A stretch of DNA of 64,000 bases from Caulochytrium protostelioides (taxonomy: Eukaryota; Chytridiomycota; Caulochytriomycetes; Caulochytriales; Caulochytriaceae). Positions 25,401 through 35,034 of the stretch are shown here, in pieces. The notes below the pieces were generated by a model that saw nothing but the letters and a program-made list of their open reading frames with translations, was not told the DNA's origin and searched no databases. Made by a program: the position numbers and the translations under genes. The DNA lies in assembly GCA_003615045.1 (NCBI GenBank), contig ML014136.1:100064-164063 (forward strand), written 5' to 3'. Positions within the stretch are counted from its first letter, which is position 1. Each line of letters opens with the position of its first letter.

Positions 25401-28400
25401 CGCCGATGTCGGTTCCCATTTCGCCGCTGGCTCATCCGGATATCTCATCGGAGCACGTGCCCATCATCAAGGTGCGCTCGGAGCGGATCCGTGTGCGGTT
25501 CCAGGACGCGCCCTTCGAGGCGAAGCTCGCGCGGATCTACCAGCTCGGGAAAGTGGAGCAGCTTTCGCGGCTGGCGCGGTTTGAAGTGTTCCGCAACCAC
25601 TCCATGAAATTCCTGGACCAAGAGATCTTTGGCGCCAACATGTCCGCAGCCGATGACGAGACCGATGCCGCAGGGCCCCGCGAGATCCGAACCAAGCTCG
25701 AAGAAGCGTGGTGGCGACTGCATGCCTTCAACGCGCGACGTTGGCACGCGCTGTGCATGGAGGCGTTCACGCAGGGCCGGTCCCGCACCTCCGCCCGGGC
25801 CGCCCCCGAACACGATATCGCCTATCCGTCGGAAACGGACACGCCGGACTTGTTCCTGCTCGAGTTCGAACACGTCAGCATCACGATCCGGGCCCCCGTG
25901 TTGCCGGATCCGACCTCGATCGAGGCGAGCTTGCACCTGCTGGACGAGAACACCCCCAAGGACGCCGAGTATACGGACCTGATTCCGCGCAACATTGTGT
26001 TTGCGGTGCGCGGCGCGCGCGCGACCTTGCGCAACTACACGTGGCCCTTGCTCGAGGTGCCCGTCGAGGGCACGCAGTACTGGCGCACCGAAGGGTTTGT
26101 CTGCGTGGCGGAGGCCCAAGCCACCTCGCCCAACGTCTTCCGCCACATGGATATCCATATCCCTCTCCTCGATACGTCGTATCGCATCCGCCGCAGCTTG
26201 CACCCCGTCAAGTTCTACAGTCAGACCACGACCAACATCGTCACAACGGGCACCGTCGCCGTCTCGTGGGGTCCCGCCGTCGAGCCGTGCTTGAGTGACG
26301 TGATCCGCATGTTCGACACCATCACAAAGCCCAATGCGGATCCCTCGCCCGCGATCGGGTGGTGGGACAAGATTCGGATTCTGGTTCATGGCCACAACCG
26401 CATCTGCATCTCGAACGGCGGTCAGCTCCGTTTCCACTTCCTGGGCTCGCTGTCGCCGTTCTTCGACGAGCACCACGACTACGGCAGCGAAGGCGCGGCC
26501 CTCGTGTTGCGCGACCCCGTTGTGATTGATTTCAACTCTCCCCATGACTTCGAGACCGTAGCGATCAGCTGTTCGGACCTGTCGCTCGTCATGTCTCGTG
26601 ATACGGTCCGCTCACAGGCCATCGGGCCAAGCAGCCAGCGGGCTGGTTTAGCGAGCGGGGCCATGCCCCACAACCCCCCGCGCCGCTCGCGGCGCGAAGA
26701 TGTCGTGCTGATCCAGCTGGCGGGCGGCGTCCGTCTCGGTATCGGCCTCGACTTCCGCCCCGACCGCCGGTACCCGGTCAAGAACCACAACGAGCTGACG
26801 CTGATGTCGCCGGAATACGTCAACCTCAGGACGAACCCGGACTTCGACTCGTACCGCGGATTCCGATCGCAAAACATTGATATGTCGATCATGATCGACT
26901 GTCCGAATCGCCCGAACGAGGCAGCCGATCTGCAGAAGGCCATGAACTACTTCAACATCACGCCGTCGCGATGGAACGCTTTCATGCAGCTCGGGCCCGT
27001 CTACCAGACACCCATCACCAACATCCCCATCCGCCGCGGCAAGGTGTTTATCTTTGGCGACGAGGGCAGCAACACCTCTACCGACGGGCTGAAGCCGAAG
27101 CTGGGGCGCACGATCTCCTCGATCCATCTGCGCGCGCGGATTCGTCCTCTGGTGGTGAGTGTGCTAGCCCGCGTGTCGAACAACTCGCTGGCCGCGACCC
27201 AGACCAGTAACATTCCTGCGGCGCCGAGTGACACGAAGCTGAACGAGACGGACGGTACGACCTTTGTCGGCGCGCAGGCTCGTGCCGAGTCGGTTGACAT
27301 TGACCTGCTCTTTGTCCAGCGGGCGCAAGTCGCATCAGACACGCTTCCGCAGGAGCAGGCAAAGCGCAAGGAAGAGAAGGGCAGCCGCTGGTCGCTCGAG
27401 GCTTCGGAGGTCAAGTGTGAAGCGTTTGCGGCACGCAGCGTCAAGATGCAGTTCCGGCACCAGAGCACGAGCAAAGTCCAGGCCGCAGTCGACCGGTTCT
27501 ATGGCGACGACTCGATGGGCACCCAGATCGTCGACAAAGTGCTCGACGAGAGCTCGAATGAACCTTTTGACCGCCTGCGCACAACCTGGGACATGGACGG
27601 GATGAATGACCGCGACCCGAACTACAACATGTTTGGATGGGCGCCCTACCTGCGGTACTATCGCAAGTCTCAGAGCCACATTGCGGCCCACCTGAGCCTA
27701 GGCGAGAACAATGTCGGGCAAGAGCTCGCAACGATGCAGGCATCGCTGCTCCAGAACCGGCTGGATGAAATTGAGACCGAAATCGCGGCACGCATGGACC
27801 GGCAGCGGCAGATCGAGTCGCGGCTGGCCATGTATTTTATGGACGATCTGAAGCACGAATCGGCCGCGATCGTCGACATTCTGGCGCGGCTGTATGAAAA
27901 ACGCAATGTCATTCGCAGCATCATCTCCAAGCAGCCAGCGGCTCCGACGATGCGTGACGGCGCATCCCACCGTGCTACCTCATCCGCGACGATTCCGCGG
28001 TCGCTGGATCTGGGGATTCCCTCGCGGACGCCGATCGAGTCGGCCTCGATCCGGCGCACGGACGACCAGGGTCACGCTTCGGCCCACCAGTACGTCGTCC
28101 AGAACTGCCACGTACTATGGACGATTCCGACACGCAACATCATCTTTGCGCTGATCGACAAGTGGTCTGACAACAGCTCGATCAAGCACAGCATGTCCAA
28201 CAAGGCCCAGCGGAGTATCCGCCAATTTATTACGGCGATCCAGCGACGGCAGCAGCGTGACCAGCCGGCTGCGCCAAGCACGCCGGGCCAAGCGACGACC
28301 GAGCCGGGGAGCAACGGTGCGGCGGGTACGATGTCGCAAGCGGCGACGCCAAGTGCCTCCAACACCGACCTTGGGTTGGGCGGCACGAGCACCGTGAATC

Positions 28401-31400
28401 TGTCAGGCACAACGTCCATGCTGCCCGACATCCATGACAGTGAACTCGCGGATGCGCTACTCACCAAGCTTGTCGATGAGCGCGACGTGTCGTTTGTGGT
28501 GCCCTGCGAGTCGGAGGAGCCGGACGACGACAATACGAAGGACTCGCGTCCGGGCACGGCCAACACGTCGCGCCTGCCGTTGCCCACTCAGACAGACGCG
28601 CCCGAGAACCAAGTCTTTGCTTACGACACGCGGTACCAGAGCTCGCGCAATCCCAAGAGCCGCGACTACGTGGCGCCGCACCAGCAGGTCGTCATGGACT
28701 ACGTTGTTCAGCTCATCAACCCCCAGATCAACTTTGAAATCATGACGCCCGAGCATCGTCGCGAGAGCATCGTGATTGCCGCCGACCACATCCGCTTCCA
28801 GGGGCTCGATATTGTTGATTCGGTCATGAGCTCGCGCGCCACGTGGCGCGACCCCACGGGCGGGGATAATGCCTTGTCGCCGGGCACGCCGAGCTCGGTC
28901 GCATCACCTCTGGGTCCCTCGACGCGCTACAACAGTCGCAACCAGCAGGAACTGCTTGCCGCTGCTTCGGCCGCCCGCGCCGCCCGCCGACTCGCCGATA
29001 CGCGCACCTTCCCCGAGAAGATTGTCAAGAGCCGCACGGCCGTCAAGCTAAATCGCGCCCAAGTGTTTACGTGCGCGCTCGCCCTCGCCGAGACGCAAGA
29101 GAATCCACTTTCTCCGCCGGGAACGGGCGAAGCTGGACGGGCCTCCGGCGCCCACTTGAGCGTGCCAGACATGACGGCGGTGCCGACGCCGGTGCCGGCC
29201 CAGCTGCAGCCCGTCGCCGGGGGCGGCGGTCTCGCCTTGCCGGCGCCGATATCCCCGATCGAGTCCGCGATGCCCTGGCCGCGGTGGGTCCCTGTCGAGT
29301 GCATGTTTGACTCGAGCCTCGAGGCCGAAGGCATGCATCGCATCATTGAGGAAGTCTCGGTCAGCTTTTTGCGCGACCAACCGAACCCGCGATACGTGCC
29401 CATGAACCGCGGGATGGACCTGCTGACGCAGGGGGCGCTGCAAAAGAGCCCCAACACCTCACTGGCGGCCGCGGCTTTGACGGCGGCCTCAGCCTCCGCG
29501 GAACAGACCTCTTCCGACAGGATCGATACCTTTTCGGTCAAAGTCGACGACCTGATTATCTCCGTCACGGCCGACCAGTATGCGATCATCTACAACATTG
29601 TGGAGAACCTGTTCGTTTACAATAACCCCGCGCAAGGCGTGCAGAGCGCGCAGCTGGAGAAGTTTGTGTTCCTCGTGACGCAGATGGAAGACGCGGCGCA
29701 GCTGAAAAAGATGATTTCGTCGCTGCAGTGTCGCATCTCCCAGATCCGCCACTGGATCAGCAACCAAACTATGGTTCTCACCTTCCCGCCGCCCTTAGCA
29801 TTGGATGCCTCGCAGTTCGATCTGATTCGCGCGTGGCAGAGCCCGGGATCGCTGCGGTCGCTGTCACCGACGGAAATGACGAGGCACGTTCAAGTGTTCC
29901 TTGATCAGCAGCAGGACAGTTTGCTGATGATTATCAAAGCGATGCAGCAAGTGACGCGCCATGAAGAGAGTCGCCGATCCGTCGCAATGGCCTTCCGCCT
30001 TGTTATGGAACTGAGTGAAACGGTGTGGAATCTCATGACGGATCCTCGGACCACCAACAGCGCCAACAGCCGTCATCCGCGGCAGGGGTCGCGTCGCCAC
30101 CCGACACGGGGCGGATCGATGTCGGAGTCGCACGATCTTGCCGACGCGAGCCATCTCGCAGATGCAGCGCCGGGCTCCGGGTCGACAGCGTTTATCCGCA
30201 ACCGTGTTTCGAGCTGCCGGTATGAATGGATCAAGCGCGAAGACCAAACCTCCACCAACACCGTCGAAGTGGACCAGCTGGGCTGCGAGAACCTGATGAA
30301 GGGCCCAATCCGTGACATTCTTGCGCCGTACATGACTCCGCAGAACCAGCACGCACCGAAAGAGAAGATGCTGCGCCTCTTCTGGCGCAACGGCGCGCCG
30401 GTTCTGGGGATCCAGGTCATTGATCATTTCGAGGTCAACCTGGTGCCCATCAACTTCCAGATGTCCTATGAGATCGGCAAGCACTTGACGGACTACATTT
30501 TCCCCGATCGCAAGAATATGGCTGCTGCGGCGCCCTCAGCCGCGGCCGCCACGACAACGGGCGGCGGCGGACAAGCGAGCTCGAATCAGAGCACTGTGAT
30601 CGCGAACAGCACCTCCTCGCGCGTACCCGTCGAGAAGCCGAGCACCGAGCGCACCGTCTCGCAGGAGCCCTCCATCGGCCCCTCGAGCTCGGACACGGGC
30701 GTCACGTCCACGTCCGAAGACGAGTACAGCCAGGGCGATGACGGAGCGCGCGTGGCGCAGTCGGCTTTGGCGAATGCGCAAAAGTCGACCGGCAGTCCGG
30801 GTCTACCTGACGGCGAGGGCACGCCCGAGACGGCGCCGGGCATGGCGGGCAATGCGGCGCCGGGGGGCGCGAGCACGAGCCGTCGCGCGGCGCCGGACCG
30901 CCGCCAGAAGCCGACTAAGAGCAAGCTCCAGACGAATTTGATGACGATGCAGGAGCGGTCGGGGATGTACCGCACCTACATCTATGCCAAGATGTCGGGC
31001 GGGCAGCACTGCGTGACGTACCGCGGGTCCAAAGACCGCAATCTGGAAGACTTGACCAATTTCGTCTTTAAGATGCCGACGCTCGAGTACCGCAACAAGA
31101 CATGGAGCACGATGGAGTTTCTGGACGCGCTTAAGAAGGACGCGCTCCGCGCGGTGCTGAGCAACACGGGTGCGCTGGTGAAGGAAAAGCTCAAGATCGG
31201 CGGCAACGCAAGTCAGTTGACCGCGTCGACCTCGCAGCAAGACTTGTCTCGGATCCTCGCTAGCGCGAATCGCGCTAACACTGTGACAGCGCACGAGAAC
31301 GGGTCCAAGACCGACCTGACGAGTCGCGCGAACGACGTGAAGCGGACGCGCAGTCTGCTACGGCGCCACCAGAACCGATCCGACACCACGGTCAATAGCA

Positions 31401-32851
31401 TTGCGGCGGGCTCCCAGGCCGGCTCCCACCGCCAGTCGCTCGTCTCGCATCTCGGCGCGCTTCTGGGCGGTCACAAGCCCCACCGCTCGCACGAACGTGG
31501 CAGCTCCACTGACGACACGTCGACCGGCGGCGGCAGCTCCAACCTTGTCCGCCAGCTCCGCGACAGCCTCCACAACGTGTCCCACGGCCATCTACCCGGT
31601 TACAGTGCGCGCGGCCATGACAACGACAGTATCACGACCACGAGCCATCCCGATCTGCACCGCAACGACGATGGCAATGTCAATGGAAATGTCAACGGCA
31701 ACGGCAATGGCCTTGATGACGACGATGATATGGACGACGCCGTCGAAGGTGAGGGCCGTCGCCCGAGGAACATTGCGAACGCCGCGCCCTCTGTCAGCGG
31801 CAGCCAGTCGCTCTCCGGATCGCTGTCTCGCCAGGTGCCACCGGCGCACCGTCGGCAGTCATCGCTGCCCGCTCGCGGCGTGCCCGTCCTCCAGGCCGCC
31901 CCGCGCAGCAGCGCCGAGCACCGCGCTTCCCTGCCGAGCTCCCACTTCCCGGGCGCGCTCGTGACGGCGACGCCCGATACCGAAGTCCTGCCGAGTCTGA
32001 TGAACAGCAACCCTGCGCCCGTGACACCGGACGGCGCGGAGCTGCTGACCTCGCTGGTCGCGGACGCACCATCCCGTGCGGCGTCGCCGGGCCGGCCCGA
32101 GTACTCGCGCGTACTCTCGCCCGTCGCGTCGGTGTCGTCTGCGGCGAGCAGCCCGAAGAGCGGTCGCGCCGGATCGATCCTGCTGGAACCCAAACTGTCG
32201 CGTGTAAGCGAAGCTGCCGACGCGAGCGGGTCCTCGGGCCATTTCCGGACGGCCCGATCCGGCGAGCTCCGCCCCGCGCGGGCCGAGGCCACACCGGTCC
32301 GCGTCTCGACAACGACGCCGATGACGACATCCGAGCAGCCGCTGGCCTTCCAGGAGGCGAGCGATGCGTTGCAGCCGGTGTTGGAGGTCACGAGTCCGTC
32401 CAGCCGGCCGACCGAGTCGCCGTCCTCCGGCCTCGCGGGTGGCCATACGAGCTCGGGTGCGCCGTGGTCGGCGTCGCCGTCGGTGCTGTCCGACACGAGC
32501 ACGCCGCGGCGGCCCAGCATGACCCCGCGGCGCCGCGGCGCCGCGGCGCCGCTGGGCCGGCCGGGCGAAGGGGATCCAGAGCGGTCCACGGACTCAGTCG
32601 CGCCGGACGACGGCCGGTCGAGTCTGCACATGCGCCGCGCGCCGTCGACCTCGGAGTCGATTGCTTCGTTGTCCTCCACGACGTCGTCCAAGTTCAACTT
32701 CAAGTTCGGCCGCAAGAAGGAGTCCCGGGGCCCCGGCGCGAGCAGCGAATCGGTCAAAAGCCACCATGGCTCGATTCTCTCGCGCGTGCTGCGGCATGAC
32801 AAGCACAAGAGCAGCAAAGACGCGGCGCCCGATGCCATCTCGCCGCCTTAA
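19484..32851 (+). CDS. FMP27: Giant bridge-like lipid transfer protein, Fmp27/BLTP2 (Hobbit) family
   Basis: A single uninterrupted frame codes 4,455 residues from ATG 19484 (context CACCATGG). Residues about 10-32 form one N-terminal membrane anchor (VWLLVLLLLYGAVYLAWYLF), as in ER-anchored bridge-like lipid transfer proteins. Family blocks recognised are the SW-type segment with AWWRLHAFNARRWHALCMEA near residue 2075, the GFWDK domain with GWWDKIRILVHGHNRICISN near residue 2292, and the conserved C-terminal block at about 3820-3905 (YRTYIYAKMSGGQHCVTYRG, then FVFKMPTLEYRNKTWS and LKKDALRAVLSNTGALVKEK). These proteins form a long hydrophobic groove carrying lipid between ER and plasma membrane. 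Yeast Fmp27 is about 2,630 residues. The excess here is Ser/Pro/Ala-rich disordered insertions, mainly residues 60-700 and the last 550, with Asn/Gly and PIPIPI repeats. Many large antisense frames are shadows. Confidence 0.93.
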   Translation: MAFFIGLIRAVMPVWLLVLLLLYGAVYLAWYLFKTRIEQRSGLIIGSIGWLYLRDLRFQFDLQPLHADRSDPRPSEPRRPSTTAAASSSPLSSSSVPPPSQPSPPLSASTWQPRVKATCAGIHVTLHRPSLRIWRTVTIHINGLHVQVYLDEVTAAASASDAAPASASAATRKTAASPPHRRSASPPRPSTAHARGAKPASAHRPHLLAEDRLFRILLRIIDFEVTNVTLAAGVTGAVWHRLARSLRPSAAPMGAALNEMTTPMAAVLPGADLSPSSGLSVPAPTMAAAAAAAAAPPLGLAVEIPTQPSGRDGVGHSMPATLRSGADRDPSVPSPRAPIDTSGDDAAIHPDAIVPLLVFQQARIALALTPRALVDDDFTSAAATAEQGEQLPDDSDNDDDDELPSAGVDDTPADPSAVPANPFAPSELVPAPFAAPPRATPRATPGATPEATSGHAAGTPSAAPDPVHVAPSTSHGVNALTFSGRGGGELCFVIKLSAFTLHAPTIATTPAPRSYGALAGASDDPSRCSPRYGPLDPTAATNDSPGSQQTPRASGRRPEDMAHSRTLRHMSGASTYTVSHSSDVSLASSQTVRAGSAAALAAPGTAHPAAPTTPGAASSAHEAMPPPMPHLDALTGAPVLPSIIQSAPTPESLSDLAGGGLRRRRVVGGQADDATMAAGPSPATPAMTDRDVGNGPSEAASPAMGMGSPLAPDLTGPPSTLPVPRAEQLVLHTKHTSMFSLSYSMSFVTSRITSVNAGILIGSPSLNLDVVDQLVPLYQRIRRCIHPEPSPEEAAAAAAAAAAEPKDSPTVAAAKVDAKMEKMLQDMAHLAAARPTLAFYLQNAEIVGTAHRERFRGYLRHFVMRVHSDHSAPSSFSGLFSNQGRGAGPGTHGHGQAAPPIMPKHQLCASASFKQGRIMWLHSYQAPYSPLTRIPGMSSAAASLAGSPSLPHPYTRRMSFMPVLDSSGSASTAIPIPIPIPMGVTMTPGTLVGEMDMTVDGVDPHFAAMMAGSHLFTAPSGRGGHGGSSNGGHPVEASPGTSFQGTPQTSLPMGTSPMATPRAPLLPIHEADLAQGSGSATGGFPGLEYRTPLPYAFSMPMITIRHWLTIGSIEGLDLRADVGFTPQRGRMAAERPLPSLLQTKMFAGFDQPRIALPVSFLTAIISNTIPDSHPSRPSTPEASPATAVPDSDDDACRTGADHPANSSDPHRSIPGMDDLRASVAPLAEMPYAVSHLLDMLVSGQSSFELRMQQPVVNLDLETTPVVPDPAPPTGRPSGVAGGHSPLTPLAKRPSVSSPLVPSPHAANPNGAPSTNGAPTTLLNRVAFGAELLHFEARVLTKAIDAMMSSGTYGASTPSGGAQDAQSLLRSQLVLSQIYLGSTFAPPAHLPKQARRSSIADFIHMSSKIPPPMFTMSKVDAIWLLTLGSTITGIREHARALIDPERHLKLAAAGLSHTTVPTLGHLQTDLLVGLTTVEPNDGMLPAVQIFGKIKSALAKRAMVLRRRRRHAEVSPIFWESPSKAPPLRRPPRPQHASSTTALQPSASRLSASSVWTLGVNLSWTPFYLFMPVDDSNHGFVVKLSNFDLEYSIGQGSSPVHNLICCISKLKIVPVADFTKGPAVINLTQSWNGAPTGMGPPGASARLRPGVLSAKRHNMSVTSLAPLVVWQNVRLERVHMANTAAKGSLMLHAQTLKINLDLASLVVLFEVAGFMLKFYQAYRDTLAELVVQDSLDLEESPSYGPRGSHDPSTGVSRDDSTASLDGSQLFEDGASLGNDASKDHDLKHTEFFVVMDHTQVTCDLGNNVQLVLTAIPCEIYLGRNQDIDTQIHRLMLDIQTEPGLYQQFGNIQDFRVRMYPPKRHDRPDAAPKPARTPPPQSQPPPQPTRAMPNAFHASEPAPRWSGSAAPAPDPIEDSQTSHVMTIVVNAGLVEFLFPYEYEMAHVLEGFINTVKLVKLLFAMHLATYFVSRTSPPMSVPISPLAHPDISSEHVPIIKVRSERIRVRFQDAPFEAKLARIYQLGKVEQLSRLARFEVFRNHSMKFLDQEIFGANMSAADDETDAAGPREIRTKLEEAWWRLHAFNARRWHALCMEAFTQGRSRTSARAAPEHDIAYPSETDTPDLFLLEFEHVSITIRAPVLPDPTSIEASLHLLDENTPKDAEYTDLIPRNIVFAVRGARATLRNYTWPLLEVPVEGTQYWRTEGFVCVAEAQATSPNVFRHMDIHIPLLDTSYRIRRSLHPVKFYSQTTTNIVTTGTVAVSWGPAVEPCLSDVIRMFDTITKPNADPSPAIGWWDKIRILVHGHNRICISNGGQLRFHFLGSLSPFFDEHHDYGSEGAALVLRDPVVIDFNSPHDFETVAISCSDLSLVMSRDTVRSQAIGPSSQRAGLASGAMPHNPPRRSRREDVVLIQLAGGVRLGIGLDFRPDRRYPVKNHNELTLMSPEYVNLRTNPDFDSYRGFRSQNIDMSIMIDCPNRPNEAADLQKAMNYFNITPSRWNAFMQLGPVYQTPITNIPIRRGKVFIFGDEGSNTSTDGLKPKLGRTISSIHLRARIRPLVVSVLARVSNNSLAATQTSNIPAAPSDTKLNETDGTTFVGAQARAESVDIDLLFVQRAQVASDTLPQEQAKRKEEKGSRWSLEASEVKCEAFAARSVKMQFRHQSTSKVQAAVDRFYGDDSMGTQIVDKVLDESSNEPFDRLRTTWDMDGMNDRDPNYNMFGWAPYLRYYRKSQSHIAAHLSLGENNVGQELATMQASLLQNRLDEIETEIAARMDRQRQIESRLAMYFMDDLKHESAAIVDILARLYEKRNVIRSIISKQPAAPTMRDGASHRATSSATIPRSLDLGIPSRTPIESASIRRTDDQGHASAHQYVVQNCHVLWTIPTRNIIFALIDKWSDNSSIKHSMSNKAQRSIRQFITAIQRRQQRDQPAAPSTPGQATTEPGSNGAAGTMSQAATPSASNTDLGLGGTSTVNLSGTTSMLPDIHDSELADALLTKLVDERDVSFVVPCESEEPDDDNTKDSRPGTANTSRLPLPTQTDAPENQVFAYDTRYQSSRNPKSRDYVAPHQQVVMDYVVQLINPQINFEIMTPEHRRESIVIAADHIRFQGLDIVDSVMSSRATWRDPTGGDNALSPGTPSSVASPLGPSTRYNSRNQQELLAAASAARAARRLADTRTFPEKIVKSRTAVKLNRAQVFTCALALAETQENPLSPPGTGEAGRASGAHLSVPDMTAVPTPVPAQLQPVAGGGGLALPAPISPIESAMPWPRWVPVECMFDSSLEAEGMHRIIEEVSVSFLRDQPNPRYVPMNRGMDLLTQGALQKSPNTSLAAAALTAASASAEQTSSDRIDTFSVKVDDLIISVTADQYAIIYNIVENLFVYNNPAQGVQSAQLEKFVFLVTQMEDAAQLKKMISSLQCRISQIRHWISNQTMVLTFPPPLALDASQFDLIRAWQSPGSLRSLSPTEMTRHVQVFLDQQQDSLLMIIKAMQQVTRHEESRRSVAMAFRLVMELSETVWNLMTDPRTTNSANSRHPRQGSRRHPTRGGSMSESHDLADASHLADAAPGSGSTAFIRNRVSSCRYEWIKREDQTSTNTVEVDQLGCENLMKGPIRDILAPYMTPQNQHAPKEKMLRLFWRNGAPVLGIQVIDHFEVNLVPINFQMSYEIGKHLTDYIFPDRKNMAAAAPSAAAATTTGGGGQASSNQSTVIANSTSSRVPVEKPSTERTVSQEPSIGPSSSDTGVTSTSEDEYSQGDDGARVAQSALANAQKSTGSPGLPDGEGTPETAPGMAGNAAPGGASTSRRAAPDRRQKPTKSKLQTNLMTMQERSGMYRTYIYAKMSGGQHCVTYRGSKDRNLEDLTNFVFKMPTLEYRNKTWSTMEFLDALKKDALRAVLSNTGALVKEKLKIGGNASQLTASTSQQDLSRILASANRANTVTAHENGSKTDLTSRANDVKRTRSLLRRHQNRSDTTVNSIAAGSQAGSHRQSLVSHLGALLGGHKPHRSHERGSSTDDTSTGGGSSNLVRQLRDSLHNVSHGHLPGYSARGHDNDSITTTSHPDLHRNDDGNVNGNVNGNGNGLDDDDDMDDAVEGEGRRPRNIANAAPSVSGSQSLSGSLSRQVPPAHRRQSSLPARGVPVLQAAPRSSAEHRASLPSSHFPGALVTATPDTEVLPSLMNSNPAPVTPDGAELLTSLVADAPSRAASPGRPEYSRVLSPVASVSSAASSPKSGRAGSILLEPKLSRVSEAADASGSSGHFRTARSGELRPARAEATPVRVSTTTPMTTSEQPLAFQEASDALQPVLEVTSPSSRPTESPSSGLAGGHTSSGAPWSASPSVLSDTSTPRRPSMTPRRRGAAAPLGRPGEGDPERSTDSVAPDDGRSSLHMRRAPSTSESIASLSSTTSSKFNFKFGRKKESRGPGASSESVKSHHGSILSRVLRHDKHKSSKDAAPDAISPP

Positions 32852-33051
32852 CTGTTTTTTTTTTCGAGTAGAGATCTCGTGATCGAGCGGCGCACCGAGA
32901 ATACACGGAAGCACGGCCAGCTACTCCTCGACGGCTGAGCGGCACGCTTGCAGCGGCCAAATGCAATATGCCACATCATTGACAGTTCTATATACACACG
33001 ATCCGAAGGAATGAGGGGGACGTCGGTCCACGAAGCCGCCCAGCGAGGCGG

Positions 33052-34020
33052 CTACGCCACGCGCGGCGCGATGGGGGGCGCCCGACGCGGGGGCATCACC
33101 GAGGCCGCGGCGCCCGCGGCAGCCGAGGCCGCCGCGATCCGCGTCGGCTTCTCGTTGAGCAGTTCTTTCGTGACGGTGATCAGCGCGTCGATCTCCTCGG
33201 GCGTCGCGTCGCCGTGGGCCTGCCAGCGGACGCGGCCGCGACCATCGACGAGGTTGACCCAGCCGAGGGTGGCGTTGGACATGCCGGCGCGGCGGCGCGC
33301 GTCCTTGATGTTCTCGTAGCCGAGCAGGTAGTTGTCGTGCTCAGCGCGCGGGATCTTCCAGCGCAGCCAGCGCAGCAGCCACTTGAAGATCATGGACTTG
33401 GCCCAGTTCTCTTCGATGTTGCACTGGATGACCTGCAGGCTGGGAGCGGCCGTCGACGGCGTCGGCGTCGGCGATGATGGCGATGCCAACGACGGGAACG
33501 CAGCGCGGAAGGGCTCGAGGAAGCTGTTGACGTGGGGCACGCCGAACTGGTTATACACGAAGGTCACGAGCGAGACGCGCTTCTGCATCACGCGCTCGAG
33601 CAGCTTGACCGTCGGCCGGTCCTCGCCGCTCGCGAGGCTGGTCAGCAGGAGGTTCGGCAGAAAGGGACTCTCGGCTGCTGGGCGCAGCACGGGCCCGGCG
33701 ACCGCGAACTTGAACCCTTTCAGCAGGACTTCCTTTTTCTCAAAGTTGTAGCTCTCCTTGAAGGCCTCGTGGAAGAGCTCCTCGCGCTTGCGGTTGCTCC
33801 GCTCGACGTCCATGAAGTCCGCCATCGTGTGCGAGAGCTTGGGCACGGCGCGCGAGAACTGTCCTGCGGCGCGCTTGTCGCGCTCGCGCTCCTCAAGCGT
33901 CTGGCGCTGCGCGTCCAGCTGCGACCGCATCCGTGCCAGAAACCCGGGCTGCGGCGCGTCGGCATCACCCGCCGCCGGGGGATCGGACGGCGCCGCGGGG
34001 TGACTCGGCTTCGCGGGCGG

Positions 34021-34053
<33 letters not shown>

Positions 34054-34185
34054 TGACGGCGGCGGCGGCGTATACGAACGCGTCGTGGGCAGGCGCGACG
34101 TGGCGAGGACGGCGCCGTGGCGGGCAGACGCCGGAACGACCGCGCGTGGCCTCAGCATGGCGGCGAGTGCCATGAGCAACGTCAT
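33052..34185 (-). CDS. ATP10: Mitochondrial ATP synthase assembly factor Atp10
   Basis: The product is 377 residues from ATG 34185 (an in-frame TTG lies two codons upstream). It begins with an Arg-containing, acid-free mitochondrial presequence (about residues 1-40), then a Ser/Pro linker. The conserved body from about residue 95 includes FPNL-like SPFLPNLLLTSL, KRVSLVTFVYNQFGVPHVNS, VIQCNIEENWAKSMIFKWLL, and the C-terminal NATLGWVNLVDGRGRVRWQA. This last block is characteristic of Atp10, which chaperones Atp6 into the Fo sector of the inner-membrane ATP synthase. It converges with the giant BLTP2 gene, leaving about 200 bases between stops. Confidence 0.87.
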
Positions 34186-34831
34186 GAGCAACCCAAGGCA
34201 ACGAGAGCGGCGGAGTGACGGCGCGGCAGGGACGGCGCGGCAGGGTCACGGAGACGGATGGGGCGTCCGGTCAACGCTGTGCACGCGTCGCATCGCTGCT
34301 TCGCGTCGCGCTTCGGTCGGCGGGGTGTTCCTGTCGACGCATGAGGCGATAACGCGATACATTATCGTTGCCGAAGTAGCCAGGCAGGACCGGCGGTCGG
34401 AGTCTCAGCAGGGTCGACGCCCCAGGGTGGCTTAGCGCTCCATCCGGGGGCCACCACCGCCATCGCCCGTCGGTGCGCAACAGCGACGCCCGCCTCTCGG
34501 ACGGGACCGTCGGCATGGCCGATCGGCGAAGCGGGGATCGGCCGCTTGCGACCGCTTCTTGCGTGCATCATACCATCCTGCGAATCCTCGATTCGCCTGA
34601 GACCCCTCGGGCATCCATACCGCGGCTCGGGGTCAAAAATTCTGTCGCAGGCGCTCGGCTTCGGCGATCGCATCGCCGTGGCCCGGACGCGACGCCTCGC
34701 CGCCGACGAGGACCCGTGGCGACGCCCGGGGTCGGGGTCGTGTGACCGACGGCGTCCGCGTGACGCCGGTGCGTGTGCTGGTGCGTCCAACGCGGGTGTC
34801 GTCCTGTCCCGCCATCGACGCGGGCCACCGG

Positions 34832-34843
34832 CAGCGGCGGCGG

Positions 34844-34889
<46 letters not shown>
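34832..34889 (+). repeat. (GGCGAC)n hexamer repeat
   Basis: About eight near-perfect GGCGAC units preceded by GGC units, in the ATP10-ATG13 intergenic region. Confidence 0.93.
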
Positions 34890-34970
34890 CGTGGACGCCG
34901 CGGCCCGGCGGCGCCCCGGAAGCCCGCGCGCCTCATTGCCTCTTTCCCCATGGTCCCGCGGGCACGCGCC

Positions 34971-35034
34971 GTCCCGTCCCGTCCCGTCCCGTCCCATCCC
35001 GTCCCGTCCCGTCCCGTCCCGTCCCGTCCCGTCC
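34971..35034 (+). repeat. (GTCCC)n pentanucleotide minisatellite
   Basis: About 13 GTCCC units with one GTCCC-to-ATCCC variant near 34996. The minus strand reads GGGAC repeated, giving many evenly spaced GGG runs. Confidence 0.95.

Noticed and set aside
31600-32838. 412-codon minus-strand frame within the BLTP2 gene
   Set aside because: It is a shadow of the Ser/Pro-rich 3' part of the giant gene, with Arg/Gly/Ala-rich composition and no domain.
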